Under the pieces are notes generated by a model. The model was not told the origin of the DNA. It did no database searches and saw nothing but the letters and a program-made list of their open reading frames with translations. This document shows, piece by piece, positions 7,908-15,989 of a DNA stretch of 43,244 nucleotides. Position 1 is the stretch's first letter. Each line of letters opens with the position of its first letter. The position numbers and the translations under genes were made by a program. The stretch is taken from assembly GCF_001556105.1 (NCBI RefSeq), contig NZ_LSIF01000041.1, positions 1 to 43,244 on the forward strand. The letters are read 5' to 3'. Source of the stretch: Pseudoxanthomonas mexicana (GTDB lineage: Bacteria; Pseudomonadota; Gammaproteobacteria; Xanthomonadales; Xanthomonadaceae).

Positions 7908-10247
7908 TCAGCGCGGTTGCAGCGTGATGCGGTCCAGCACCCACATCTGCGGGCGCGTATCGCCGGTGAAGCGCACGCACAGGTCCTGCTTGCCGGTGGT
8001 GCCGGCCGGCAGCGCCGCCTCGAGGTCGAGGAAGCCGTCGGCGTTAGGTGCGGCAGGCAATGCCACGGTCGCCAGCGTGTGGCCCTTGCATCCGCCACCG
8101 AGGATCTCCAGTTCGCCCAGCGGTGACTTCGCCGGTTCGAAGGTACGGGCCGGCTCGTCGTGGGCCAGCTGGAAGTAGTACGGAATGCGGCCCGCCCGCA
8201 CCTTGATCGATGCGATGCCGTCCAGGTCGGCCTGGTTCCACTGCCAGCACGGATAGAAGATCGTCGCGTTGAAGATCGCGCGCTCGCCTTCCAGCGGACC
8301 GTCATCTTCCAGCCGCAGCAGCAGGCGTCCCGCATCCGGGCACACGCCCATCGCTTCGTCGGTACGGGTCAGCATCGCGGCAGGCGTCAGTTCGAACGTG
8401 GACGCCGGCGCCAGCGCGCGGCCGTCGGCGAACGCGGCCGCACGCACGGTGGCTGGCAGCTTCACGTCCAGCGGCGTGGCGAACGTCGGCGAGGCCTGCG
8501 TCGGTTCGCTGCCGTCGGTGGTGTAGTGCACCGGGTAGTCGAGCGGATTGGACAGCGTGACCTTGGCGGTTCCGGCCTTGCGGTCGTCCTCGGTGGCGAT
8601 CAGCGGTTCGAACGGCGTCTTCGCGTAGCCCAGGCCGATGGCGTCGTAGCGCTTCAGCTGTGTGGGCAGACGGGCGGTGAAGCTGGCGAAGTCCTTCTTC
8701 GCCGCCGGCGTCCAGCCGGTTTCCGCCACCGCGGCCAGGCGTGGGAATGCGTTGTGCTGCAGGCGGGCGAACGTGCGGGTGTGCTCGGTCCACAGGTTGG
8801 CCTGGATGCCGAGGATGTGGTGGCGCTGGCTCGCTTCCAGCTCCTCCGGCACCGGTTCGAAGCCGTACACATCCTGCAGCGTGATCAGGGCCGGGCGACC
8901 AGGCGGTTCGTTTGGCGACGCGGTCTGCAGGTAGTCCAGGTAGGTCTTGTTGGAGGGCGACATCACCACGTCATGGCCCTGGCGTGCCGCTTGCAGACCA
9001 CCTTCGATACCGCGCCACGACATCACGGTGGCTTCGGGCGGCAACTTCGCTTCGAGGATCTCGTCCCAGCCGATCAGGCGCTTGCCGTGGGTGGACAGGT
9101 ATTTCTCCAGGCGCTCGACCAGGTACCCCTGCAGGTCCATCTCGGTCTTCGCGCCGACCTGGCGCATGCGCGCCTGTTCGCGCGCAGAGGCTTCCCACTG
9201 GTCCTTGACCGCTTCGTCGCCGCCAACGTGCACGTAGGTACCGGGGAACAACGTGACCACTTCGCCCAGCACATTCTCGAGGAAGGTGATGGTGCCTTCT
9301 TCGACATTGACCAGGTTGGGGAACACGCCCCACTCGTTGGACGGCACCAGCGGCGTATCGATGGAGCCCAGTTCCGGATACGCGGAGATCGCAGCGGTCG
9401 CATGGCCCGGCACATTGATCTCGGGCACCACGGTGATGTGGCGCTCGGCGGCGTACTTCACCACGTCGCGGATCTGGTCCTGCGTGTAGAAACCGCAGTA
9501 CGGGCGCGGCTCGCCCGTCTTCGGATCCTTGCCGCCGTCGCCAGCGGGAATGCGGCAGCCGCCGATCTCGGTGAGCTTCGGATACTGCTTGATCTCGATG
9601 CGCCAGCCCTGGTCGTCGGTCAGGTGCCAGTGCAGGGTGTTGAGCTTGTGCAGCGCCATCGCGTCGATGATCTTCTTGACGTCATCGACCTGCTGGAAAT
9701 GGCGCGCCGGATCCAGCATGAAGCCGCGCCAGCCGAAGCGCGGTGCGTCGTTGATGTGCAGGGCGGGCAACGTAACGCGGCCCTTGTCGCCCTGCGTGAT
9801 GAGTTGCCACAGCGTCACTGCGCCATAGAACAGGCCGCGCTCGTCCTGCGCTTTCACCGTGACGCCATCGGGCGTTACGTCCAGCGTGTAGGCCTCCGGG
9901 TTCGATGGCGCGGTGTTGGCGGGTTCGAGCACGAAGCGGATCACGCCCTTGCCGTCCTCCTGCGTGGTGGCCAGCGCCGGCGCGCCCGCCGATTGCAGGT
10001 AGGCGGCGAACTGCTGCGCGACGCGCGTCGCCGCCTCGCCACTGGCGAACAGGCGGGTCTTGGCACTGATAGCGAATGATCCATCGCTCGTCTGCAGCTC
10101 AGCGGGGGCCGGGATCAGCGACGGCGTGATCGGCGTGGATGCGGCAGCATCGGCGGCCGTGTCACCGGCCGGCTTCTTGCAACCCACAAGCGCCAGCAGG
10201 GTGAAGGCCAGTCCGGCCAGGGCGCGATGGGCGAAGGATCGTTTCAT
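7908..10247 (-). CDS. Lipoprotein beta-N-acetylhexosaminidase, GH20
   Basis: Releases terminal beta-linked N-acetylglucosamine (or GalNAc) from chito-oligosaccharides or glycans. The 779-residue product starts at MKRSFAHRAL and has a lipobox LVGC (Cys23), so it is lipid-anchored in the envelope. After a GH20 N-terminal domain (about 45-165), the catalytic barrel spans roughly 171-530, with HINDAPRFGWRGFMLD, LHWHLTDDQGWR and the catalytic Asp344-Glu345 pair in HVGGDEAV. A chitobiase-like C-terminal domain covers about 550-625. A further module of about 150 residues ends in WVLDRITLQPR and resembles a carbohydrate-binding beta-sandwich. A terminator separates it from the TonB receptor gene upstream, so it probably has its own promoter within 10248-10281. 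Confidence 0.93.
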   Translation of the reverse strand: MKRSFAHRALAGLAFTLLALVGCKKPAGDTAADAAASTPITPSLIPAPAELQTSDGSFAISAKTRLFASGEAATRVAQQFAAYLQSAGAPALATTQEDGKGVIRFVLEPANTAPSNPEAYTLDVTPDGVTVKAQDERGLFYGAVTLWQLITQGDKGRVTLPALHINDAPRFGWRGFMLDPARHFQQVDDVKKIIDAMALHKLNTLHWHLTDDQGWRIEIKQYPKLTEIGGCRIPAGDGGKDPKTGEPRPYCGFYTQDQIRDVVKYAAERHITVVPEINVPGHATAAISAYPELGSIDTPLVPSNEWGVFPNLVNVEEGTITFLENVLGEVVTLFPGTYVHVGGDEAVKDQWEASAREQARMRQVGAKTEMDLQGYLVERLEKYLSTHGKRLIGWDEILEAKLPPEATVMSWRGIEGGLQAARQGHDVVMSPSNKTYLDYLQTASPNEPPGRPALITLQDVYGFEPVPEELEASQRHHILGIQANLWTEHTRTFARLQHNAFPRLAAVAETGWTPAAKKDFASFTARLPTQLKRYDAIGLGYAKTPFEPLIATEDDRKAGTAKVTLSNPLDYPVHYTTDGSEPTQASPTFATPLDVKLPATVRAAAFADGRALAPASTFELTPAAMLTRTDEAMGVCPDAGRLLLRLEDDGPLEGERAIFNATIFYPCWQWNQADLDGIASIKVRAGRIPYYFQLAHDEPARTFEPAKSPLGELEILGGGCKGHTLATVALPAAPNADGFLDLEAALPAGTTGKQDLCVRFTGDTRPQMWVLDRITLQPR

Positions 10248-10281
10248 CGGAGTCCTCGATAGCGAAGGGCACAGCATGCCC

Positions 10282-10315
10282 AAAAAAAGGCGGGCCCGGA
10301 CAAGTCCAGGCCCGC
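10282..10315 (-). terminator. Rho-independent terminator of the NAG TonB receptor gene
   Basis: On the minus strand a 7-base GC stem (GCGGGCC / GGCCCGC, bases 10290-10296 and 10309-10315) is followed by a run of seven T at 10282-10288. It lies about 30 bases past the receptor stop and 35 bases before the hexosaminidase start, so it should uncouple the two genes. Confidence 0.85.
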
Positions 10316-10346
10316 AGAGGGAGAGCGTTCCCTTACATCGTAGTGC

Positions 10347-13115
10347 TTAGAATTTGAAGCGGAAGTTCAGGTAGTACTGGCGGCCGTTCTGATAGATCGA
10401 GCGCGGCTGGTCCCGGTTGAGCGCGTAGTACTTGAGCTTCGGCTCGTTGAGGTTCAGGCCGTCCAGGGTAATCGACAGCCAATCCGAGGCCCTGTAGCCC
10501 AGCGAGGCGGAGAGCACGTCGGTCTCGTCCTGATAGAACGCCGTGGCGCGATCCAAGCCGCTGTAGAACTCAGAGCGATAGGTGTAGTTGATGCGTGCGT
10601 TGAAGCGGTCATTCTCGAAGTATGCGCCGATGTTGTACGTGTTCTTCGAAGTACCCACCAGATCACGGCCGTCATCTTGCTCGCCGTTGGCGAACGTGTA
10701 GTTCGCGTTGATGCCGAAGTTCTCGCCGATGGGCTGTTCGTACGTCAGTTCGACGCCCTTCACCTTGCCATTTGTATTCACCGGCACCGTCAGCACGTAG
10801 TCCGCCAAGAAACCCTGCGGGTTGGTCGTGCTATAGGTCATGTACTGACGCGTTTCCTGACCGTAAGACACGTAGTCCTTCAGGTCCATGTAGAACACGC
10901 TGGCGGCCAGCAAAGCCCGGGGGGCGAAGTACCATTCCAGCGACGCATCGAAGTTGGTGGACAGGATCGGCTTAAGATCAGGGTTGCCGCCGCTGCCGGA
11001 GCCCGGCGCACCCGGGGATGCTGGCGGGCTCAGCGATACGGCACCGGCCAGCGCGGAGTAGTCCGGACGTGTCATCGTGCGCGAGGCGGCGACGCGCGCC
11101 ACCAAGTCGTCGGTGAGGTTGAACTTCAGGTTGGCGCTGGGCAGCAGGTCGGTGTACGTGTTCTCGGTGACCACCGGCAGGTACGGTCCAAAGTCCGAGC
11201 CAGTGAGCGCATCCGGCGAACCGGTACCCGATACATTGTTGCGGATGCGCTGCTGCGTACGCACATAGCGCAGGCCGACATTACCGCTCCAGCGATCGCC
11301 TTCGAGGTTCAGCTGTGCATAACCGGCAGACGTCTCTTCCTGGATGCCGTACAGACCGGCCCAGTCGGTGCGCGTGCTTGGATCACGGTTGGTGAAACGG
11401 TCGTTGAACGCGGCCAGTTGCTGCGGCGAGAAGTACCAGATGTCGCGCGGGAAGCTACCGCCCAGGCCATTCGCGAAGTCACCCGGATAGTTGGTATAGC
11501 CACCAGTCGGATAGTTGGCGGGGTCGAACGGCGACTGCGTACCCACCGGACAGAAGTAGGGTTGACTCCAGTCGAAGGCCACGGTGTTGCCGCTGGAATT
11601 CTTACAGGCGGGGCCTTGACCCGTGGCACCGAGGGATTCGCGGCTGTGCTCGGCGTAGCGTACGCCGAACTGCAGCGAGGTCATGTTGCTGCGGTCGATA
11701 AAGTATTCTCCGTCCAGCTGCCCCCACTTTTCTTTGTCCTCCACCTTCACGTCCTGGTAGCCGAAGATCCAGCCCAGCGTGTCCGCAGTCGGACTGGCGG
11801 GATTGCCGCCGATGGTCCAGTTGGCCGCGCCGACGCCATTGAGGCCCCACCCGCCACCCGCGCCGATGCCGACATTCCACTCGGCCACGTCCTGAGTGGG
11901 CGTTTTGCCGGTACCTTCGGAGGTGCCCAGCTGCGCTTTGAAGACCAGACTGTCGCTCGCCTGCCATTTGGCATCGAATGCGACGAACGAAGAATCCGCA
12001 CTCGCATCAGGTCGCGAGATCTGGTCGTACACGCCGTAGGTCGTCCCGGGGACGCCGGCAAAGTTGGCTTGCACCAGCGTGCCATTGCGAACCACGTAGC
12101 CCGGCAGTGGCGCCTGGCCATTGCCTTGCGCCAGGAAATGAGTCACCCACAGCAGGTAGTTGCGGTTGTAATTGCCCGCTTTCTGGTTGGATACGAAAGC
12201 GTTCACGCCGAGCGTAAGGTCATCCGACGGCTTGAACTGGACTTCCAGCAAGCCGCCCTTTCGTTCGCGCTTCTGCTCGAACAGCGCCGAACCGATCATA
12301 GTCGGATACCACACATTCGCCAGGTCAGGATTACTGGTAGCCACTGTGCTTCCCGGCAGAATGCGTTCGTACCCGAGCAGTTCCTGGCCGTCGCGCCGTA
12401 GGCTGCGCTCCTCCGAGAACACCTGTAGCAACACGCCGAAATTGTTGGCGTCGTTCTTCCAGTTCAGCAGTCCGCTGAACTGCGGTTCGGTTTTGCTGGG
12501 AAGATCGGAGTAGACCGCGCCGATCGAAGCTTCGGCGGTGAAGTTCTTGGCGAACTCCAGCGGCTTGCGCGTGATGATGTCGACAGAGCCTGCTACGCCG
12601 CCTTCGACCAGGCTGGCCTGCGAAGACTTGTGCACCACGATCTGGCTGACCAGCTCGGAGGGCAGCAGGGTGTAGCTGACGCTGCGGCCGACCGTGCCTG
12701 TCTGGTTCAAGACGAACCAATCGCCAGACGCGATGTTGTGACCGTTGAACAGCGTCTGTGTAAGGCTGGGATTGGTGCCTCGCATGGAAACGCGGTCGTT
12801 CTCGTCGAAGCCGCCCTCATTGGCGCCCGCCGAACTGACGGTTACGCCCGGAATGCGTTGAAGGGAGTCAGCGACGTTCTTGTCGGGCATCTTGCCAATA
12901 TCTTCGGCGGTGATGATTTCCACATGGCTCTTGGCATCGCGCTTGACGTCCAGCGACTTTTCAACACTGCCGCGGATGCCGGTGACGATGACTGCATCCA
13001 GGTCGGTAGCCTGTTCTGCGGTGCTGGGGGTAGTGGCTTCCTGCGCGCTGACCTGCATTGAAAACGCGAGGCCTACGGCGATCGAGGCCGAAAGGATCGA
13101 GGTGCGGTACTTCAT
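10347..13115 (-). CDS. TonB-dependent receptor of the NAG/chito-oligosaccharide locus
   Basis: A 922-residue outer-membrane transporter of the Xanthomonas/Caulobacter type (TIGR01782-like), a group often devoted to carbohydrates. The signal peptide is MKYRTSILSASIAVGL with cleavage after VSA near residue 25. A TonB-box-like stretch (DAVIVTGIRG) follows. The plug contains the family mark ITAEDIGKMPDKNVADSLQ. The C-terminus ends in Phe (NFRFKF), as expected for a beta-barrel. The start at 13115 has a GGGAGAGA ribosome-binding site; the longer frame to 13289 adds non-signal sequence. It lies 143 bases after the glucokinase-like gene on the same strand. The context points to uptake of NAG or chitin oligomers; the substrate is inferred, not proven. 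Confidence 0.9.
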   Translation of the reverse strand: MKYRTSILSASIAVGLAFSMQVSAQEATTPSTAEQATDLDAVIVTGIRGSVEKSLDVKRDAKSHVEIITAEDIGKMPDKNVADSLQRIPGVTVSSAGANEGGFDENDRVSMRGTNPSLTQTLFNGHNIASGDWFVLNQTGTVGRSVSYTLLPSELVSQIVVHKSSQASLVEGGVAGSVDIITRKPLEFAKNFTAEASIGAVYSDLPSKTEPQFSGLLNWKNDANNFGVLLQVFSEERSLRRDGQELLGYERILPGSTVATSNPDLANVWYPTMIGSALFEQKRERKGGLLEVQFKPSDDLTLGVNAFVSNQKAGNYNRNYLLWVTHFLAQGNGQAPLPGYVVRNGTLVQANFAGVPGTTYGVYDQISRPDASADSSFVAFDAKWQASDSLVFKAQLGTSEGTGKTPTQDVAEWNVGIGAGGGWGLNGVGAANWTIGGNPASPTADTLGWIFGYQDVKVEDKEKWGQLDGEYFIDRSNMTSLQFGVRYAEHSRESLGATGQGPACKNSSGNTVAFDWSQPYFCPVGTQSPFDPANYPTGGYTNYPGDFANGLGGSFPRDIWYFSPQQLAAFNDRFTNRDPSTRTDWAGLYGIQEETSAGYAQLNLEGDRWSGNVGLRYVRTQQRIRNNVSGTGSPDALTGSDFGPYLPVVTENTYTDLLPSANLKFNLTDDLVARVAASRTMTRPDYSALAGAVSLSPPASPGAPGSGSGGNPDLKPILSTNFDASLEWYFAPRALLAASVFYMDLKDYVSYGQETRQYMTYSTTNPQGFLADYVLTVPVNTNGKVKGVELTYEQPIGENFGINANYTFANGEQDDGRDLVGTSKNTYNIGAYFENDRFNARINYTYRSEFYSGLDRATAFYQDETDVLSASLGYRASDWLSITLDGLNLNEPKLKYYALNRDQPRSIYQNGRQYYLNFRFKF

Positions 13116-13258
13116 GATGTCTCTCCCATCATTGTTTTGAATTCCGGCAGCCATCGCTCGCGCTGTTCCGCCGTGCCTGGTACTTCGGTGTTGCCTGGCG
13201 TTGCACGTATCCCCTGCACCCCGCCCCTTGATGCCCGCGCCTGTCCCGGCGCTTCCCC

Positions 13259-14272
13259 TCAATTGCCTTCGTCGCGGTCCAGGTACCACCGGGCCGCACC
13301 GATCACACCCAACTGCCCGTGCTCCACGACTTTCACGGGAATGCGTTCCAGTGCCTCGCGCATCGATCCCTTGTTGAGGAACCTCGGCACGAAGCGGCTG
13401 CCGATCAGGAAGTCGCGGATCTTCGGCAGGATGCCGCCGGCGAGGTACACGCCGCCCTGTACGCCGTACAGCAGCGCCATGTCGCCGACCACGCTACCCA
13501 GCAGTCCGCAGAACACGTCGAGGCTTTCGCGCGCCAGCGCGTCTTCGCCCGACTGCGCGGCCGCGGTGATCTGGCCCGGGTGGGTGTAGGGCGAGGGCGG
13601 CGCGCCACGCACGGCGCGGAGCGCGGCATGGAGGTTCATCAGTCCGGGGCCCGACAGCGCCTGTTCGACCGGCACGTGCGAGCGCGTCTTCAGCATCTCG
13701 TCCAGCAGCGCCATTTCCAGCGCATTGCCGGCGGTCAGCGCGGCCTGGCCGGCTTCGGTAGCGAGCACGACGGCGCGCCTGCCGGCGGGGATCCAGACGG
13801 CGGCGCCGAGACCGGTGCCCGGGCCGAGGACCAGCGTGGGACCGTGCTTCGGCGCGATGGCCGGCCCGGTCAGCTGCAGCACCTCGCTGGCGTCCATCTG
13901 TGCGGCGGCGTGCGCCACCGCTTCGAAATCATTGACCAGGCGGACGTCGTCGAAGCCGAGTTGTGCGCGCAGCCCGGCCGGCGACAGGCGCCACGGCAGG
14001 TTGTTGGTGATGACAGTGCCGTCTTCGAGCGCGTAGCCGGCGCTGGCGATGACCGCACGCGCTACCCGCGTCGTGCCCAGGCCGGCGATGAAGTCCGCGA
14101 CGATGTGGCCCAGGCCTGCGTGTTCGGCGCAGGCGTACTTGCGGTACTCCAGCACGCTGACCGGTTCGCCCGGATCGCGGCTGCCGCGGACGAGGCCGAT
14201 CCGGACGTGCGTGCCACCGACATCCGCCGCGATGAAGGCGTCGTGCGCCCCGCTGATGGCATCTGTCGGCAT
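13259..14272 (-). CDS. glk: Glucokinase-family sugar kinase, probable NAG kinase
   Basis: ATP-dependent hexokinase of the bacterial Glk family (PF02685), 337 residues. It has the phosphate-binding IAADVGGTHVRIGL near residue 14, the catalytic LVNDFEAVAHA and the LVLGPGTGLGAA loop. In NAG clusters of xanthomonads and their relatives, kinases of this family phosphorylate NAG to NAG-6-phosphate, which NagA needs; glucose cannot be excluded as substrate. The start at ATG 14272 is chosen. The open frame continues to 14374, but that upstream TTG lies inside the operator-like palindrome and cannot be a sensible start. It is divergent from nagP. Confidence 0.87.
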   Translation of the reverse strand: MPTDAISGAHDAFIAADVGGTHVRIGLVRGSRDPGEPVSVLEYRKYACAEHAGLGHIVADFIAGLGTTRVARAVIASAGYALEDGTVITNNLPWRLSPAGLRAQLGFDDVRLVNDFEAVAHAAAQMDASEVLQLTGPAIAPKHGPTLVLGPGTGLGAAVWIPAGRRAVVLATEAGQAALTAGNALEMALLDEMLKTRSHVPVEQALSGPGLMNLHAALRAVRGAPPSPYTHPGQITAAAQSGEDALARESLDVFCGLLGSVVGDMALLYGVQGGVYLAGGILPKIRDFLIGSRFVPRFLNKGSMREALERIPVKVVEHGQLGVIGAARWYLDRDEGN

Positions 14273-14358
14273 TGGATTGGCGATGGCGACCACACGTTTC
14301 CCCACATGTTCGCGGCCGGGATTCCCGCACCCCGATATGGCCGGAGTGTGGAAAGTGT

Positions 14359-14374
14359 TTGACAACGTTGTCAA
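14359..14374. promoter_or_regulatory. Putative NagR operator, glk side
   Basis: A perfect 16-base palindrome, TTGACAACGTTGTCAA, about 87 bases upstream of the glk start. The central CG with symmetrical arms is typical of LacI-family operators. nagR lies in the adjacent operon, and a near-identical site stands before nagP. Confidence 0.82.
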
Positions 14375-14500
14375 GGCTCTGTCATGAAATAGCCGTTCAG
14401 CAGGCGCGGAGGCATCGCAAAACGGAAACGATCTCCGTATTCAGCGAATCATTTCTCGCATTAATGGCTTTAATTGTTGAATTGGAAGGGGGAATCCGGG

Positions 14501-14518
14501 CAAGTCCTGCGGGACTTG
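14501..14518. repeat. 18-base inverted repeat between the two nag operators
   Basis: CAAGTCC-TGCG-GGACTTG gives a perfect 7-base stem with a 4-base loop. It has no T-tract, so it is not an obvious terminator. It could be a binding site for a second regulator or an RNA hairpin in a leader. Function unknown. Confidence 0.5.
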
Positions 14519-14605
14519 ATGCTGCAGTGCACGACGCCGCTGCTATCACATTGATGGTTTCAGCGTGGCGGCGCCGGCAGTATTTCCCGGTTCAACCGAT
14601 TGGCT

Positions 14606-14621
14606 TTGACAACGTTGTTCC
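14606..14621. promoter_or_regulatory. Putative NagR operator, nagP side
   Basis: TTGACAACGTTGTTCC shares its first 13 bases with the glk-side palindrome and keeps the ACAACGTTGT core; the right arm is degenerate. Its first six bases equal a consensus -35 box, so a bound repressor could block RNA polymerase directly. It lies about 49 bases before the nagP start. Confidence 0.8.
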
Positions 14622-14669
14622 CGATGTCCGACGCTCTGGCGCCTGGCATCGCCAGTCCAAGGGGATTCC

Positions 14670-15989
14670 ATGACCACCGCAGCCGGGTCCAGCCCGCTCC
14701 GCTCGCTCGCCATCGTCGGCGTGCTGTTCTTCATCATCGGCTTCTTCACCTGGATCAACGGGCCGCTGATCACGTTCGTGCAGCTCGCCTTCGACCTGGA
14801 CGAGGTGAACGCCTTCCTCGTGCTGATGGTGTTCTACCTGTCGTACTTCTTCCTTGCCCTGCCCGCCGCGGCGCTGCTCAAGCGCACCGGCATGAAGAAG
14901 GGCCTGGCGGCCAGCCTGTTCGTGATGGCGGTGGGCGCCGCGATGTTCGGCGAGTTCTCCACCCAGCGCTGGTATCCCGGCGCACTGTCCGGCCTGTTCG
15001 TGATCGGCGGTGGCCTGGCGCTGCTGCAGACGGCGGTGAACCCCTACGTCAGCATCCTCGGCCCCATCGACAGCGCCGCCCAGCGCATCGCGCTGATGGG
15101 CATCTGCAACAAGGTCGCCGGCATGCTGGCACCGCTCGTGCTCGGCACGCTGGTGCTGCACGGCGTAGGCGACCTGGCCGCGCAGGTCGAAGTGGCCGAT
15201 GCGGCCGGCAGGGCGGTGTTGCTCGATGCGTTCGCGGCGAAGATCCACCTGCCGTACCTGGCCATGGCGGGCATCCTGGTGGTGGTCGCCATCGGCATCC
15301 TGTTCTCGCCGCTGCCGGACGTGAAGCCGTCCGAAGCCAACGCCGCGGTCACGGCCGGTGCGCCCGACGACGGGCGCGGTCTGTCGCAGTTCCCGCACCT
15401 GTGGCTGGGCGTGCTGTGCCTGTTCCTCTACGTGGGCGTTGAGGTGCTGGCGGGCGATGCGATCGGGACGTACGGAAGGGGCTTCGGACTGCCGTTGGAC
15501 CAGACCAAGCTGTTCACGACGTACACGCTGTTCGCGATGCTGGCGGGATACCTGGTCGGCTTGGCCGTGATCCCGCGTTTCATCTCGCAGGAGCGCTACC
15601 TCGCCATCTCCGCCACACTCGGCGTGCTGTTCGCACTGGGCGCATTGCTGACGCACGGCTACGTGTCGGTCGGCTTCGTCGCCGCGCTCGGCTTCGCCAA
15701 CGCGATGATGTGGCCGGCGATCTTCCCGCTGGCGATCAAGGGACTGGGCCGCCACACCGAGACCGGCTCCGCGCTGCTGATCATGGGTATCGCCGGCGGC
15801 GCGATCCTGCCGCAGGCGTTCGCGGTGCTGAAGCAGCACTACGACTTCCAGCTGGTGTTCGCAGGACTGGCCATCCCGGGCTATCTCTACATCCTCTACT
15901 ACGCGCTGGTCGGGCACCGGGTAGGCGCGTCGAAGCGGGCGGCGACGGCGGTGCCGGAACGCGGCATCATGGCGGACTCGCCTCCATGA
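14670..15989 (+). CDS. nagP: NagP, N-acetylglucosamine MFS permease (FucP-like)
   Basis: Inner-membrane major-facilitator sugar transporter, 439 residues with about 12 membrane helices, of the FucP/GGP group. It starts with LAIVGVLFFIIGFFTWINGP, the conserved first helix of this group. LLQTAVNPYVSILGP is the other clear signature. In Shewanella and Xanthomonas NAG clusters this family carries NAG from periplasm to cytoplasm without a phosphotransferase step, which fits the separate kinase gene here. It is the first gene of the plus-strand nag operon and lies directly behind an operator-like site. Its stop overlaps the nagR start by 4 bases (ATGA). Confidence 0.92.
   Translation: MTTAAGSSPLRSLAIVGVLFFIIGFFTWINGPLITFVQLAFDLDEVNAFLVLMVFYLSYFFLALPAAALLKRTGMKKGLAASLFVMAVGAAMFGEFSTQRWYPGALSGLFVIGGGLALLQTAVNPYVSILGPIDSAAQRIALMGICNKVAGMLAPLVLGTLVLHGVGDLAAQVEVADAAGRAVLLDAFAAKIHLPYLAMAGILVVVAIGILFSPLPDVKPSEANAAVTAGAPDDGRGLSQFPHLWLGVLCLFLYVGVEVLAGDAIGTYGRGFGLPLDQTKLFTTYTLFAMLAGYLVGLAVIPRFISQERYLAISATLGVLFALGALLTHGYVSVGFVAALGFANAMMWPAIFPLAIKGLGRHTETGSALLIMGIAGGAILPQAFAVLKQHYDFQLVFAGLAIPGYLYILYYALVGHRVGASKRAATAVPERGIMADSPP

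Larger units (their letters stand above)
14273..14669. promoter_or_regulatory. Divergent control region between glk and nagP
   Basis: About 400 bases with no convincing gene. It holds two NagR-type palindromes (14359-14374 and 14606-14621), an 18-base inverted repeat (14501-14518) and an AT-richer stretch around 14440-14485. Promoters for both the minus-strand glk and the plus-strand nag operon must lie here, but I could not find clear -10 boxes at standard spacing. Confidence 0.8.

Noticed and set aside
14273..14374. N-terminal extension of the glucokinase-like protein to the TTG at 14374
   Set aside because: The TTG lies inside the NagR-type palindrome, and the added 34 residues are unlike glucokinases. 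ATG 14272 gives a normal family length.
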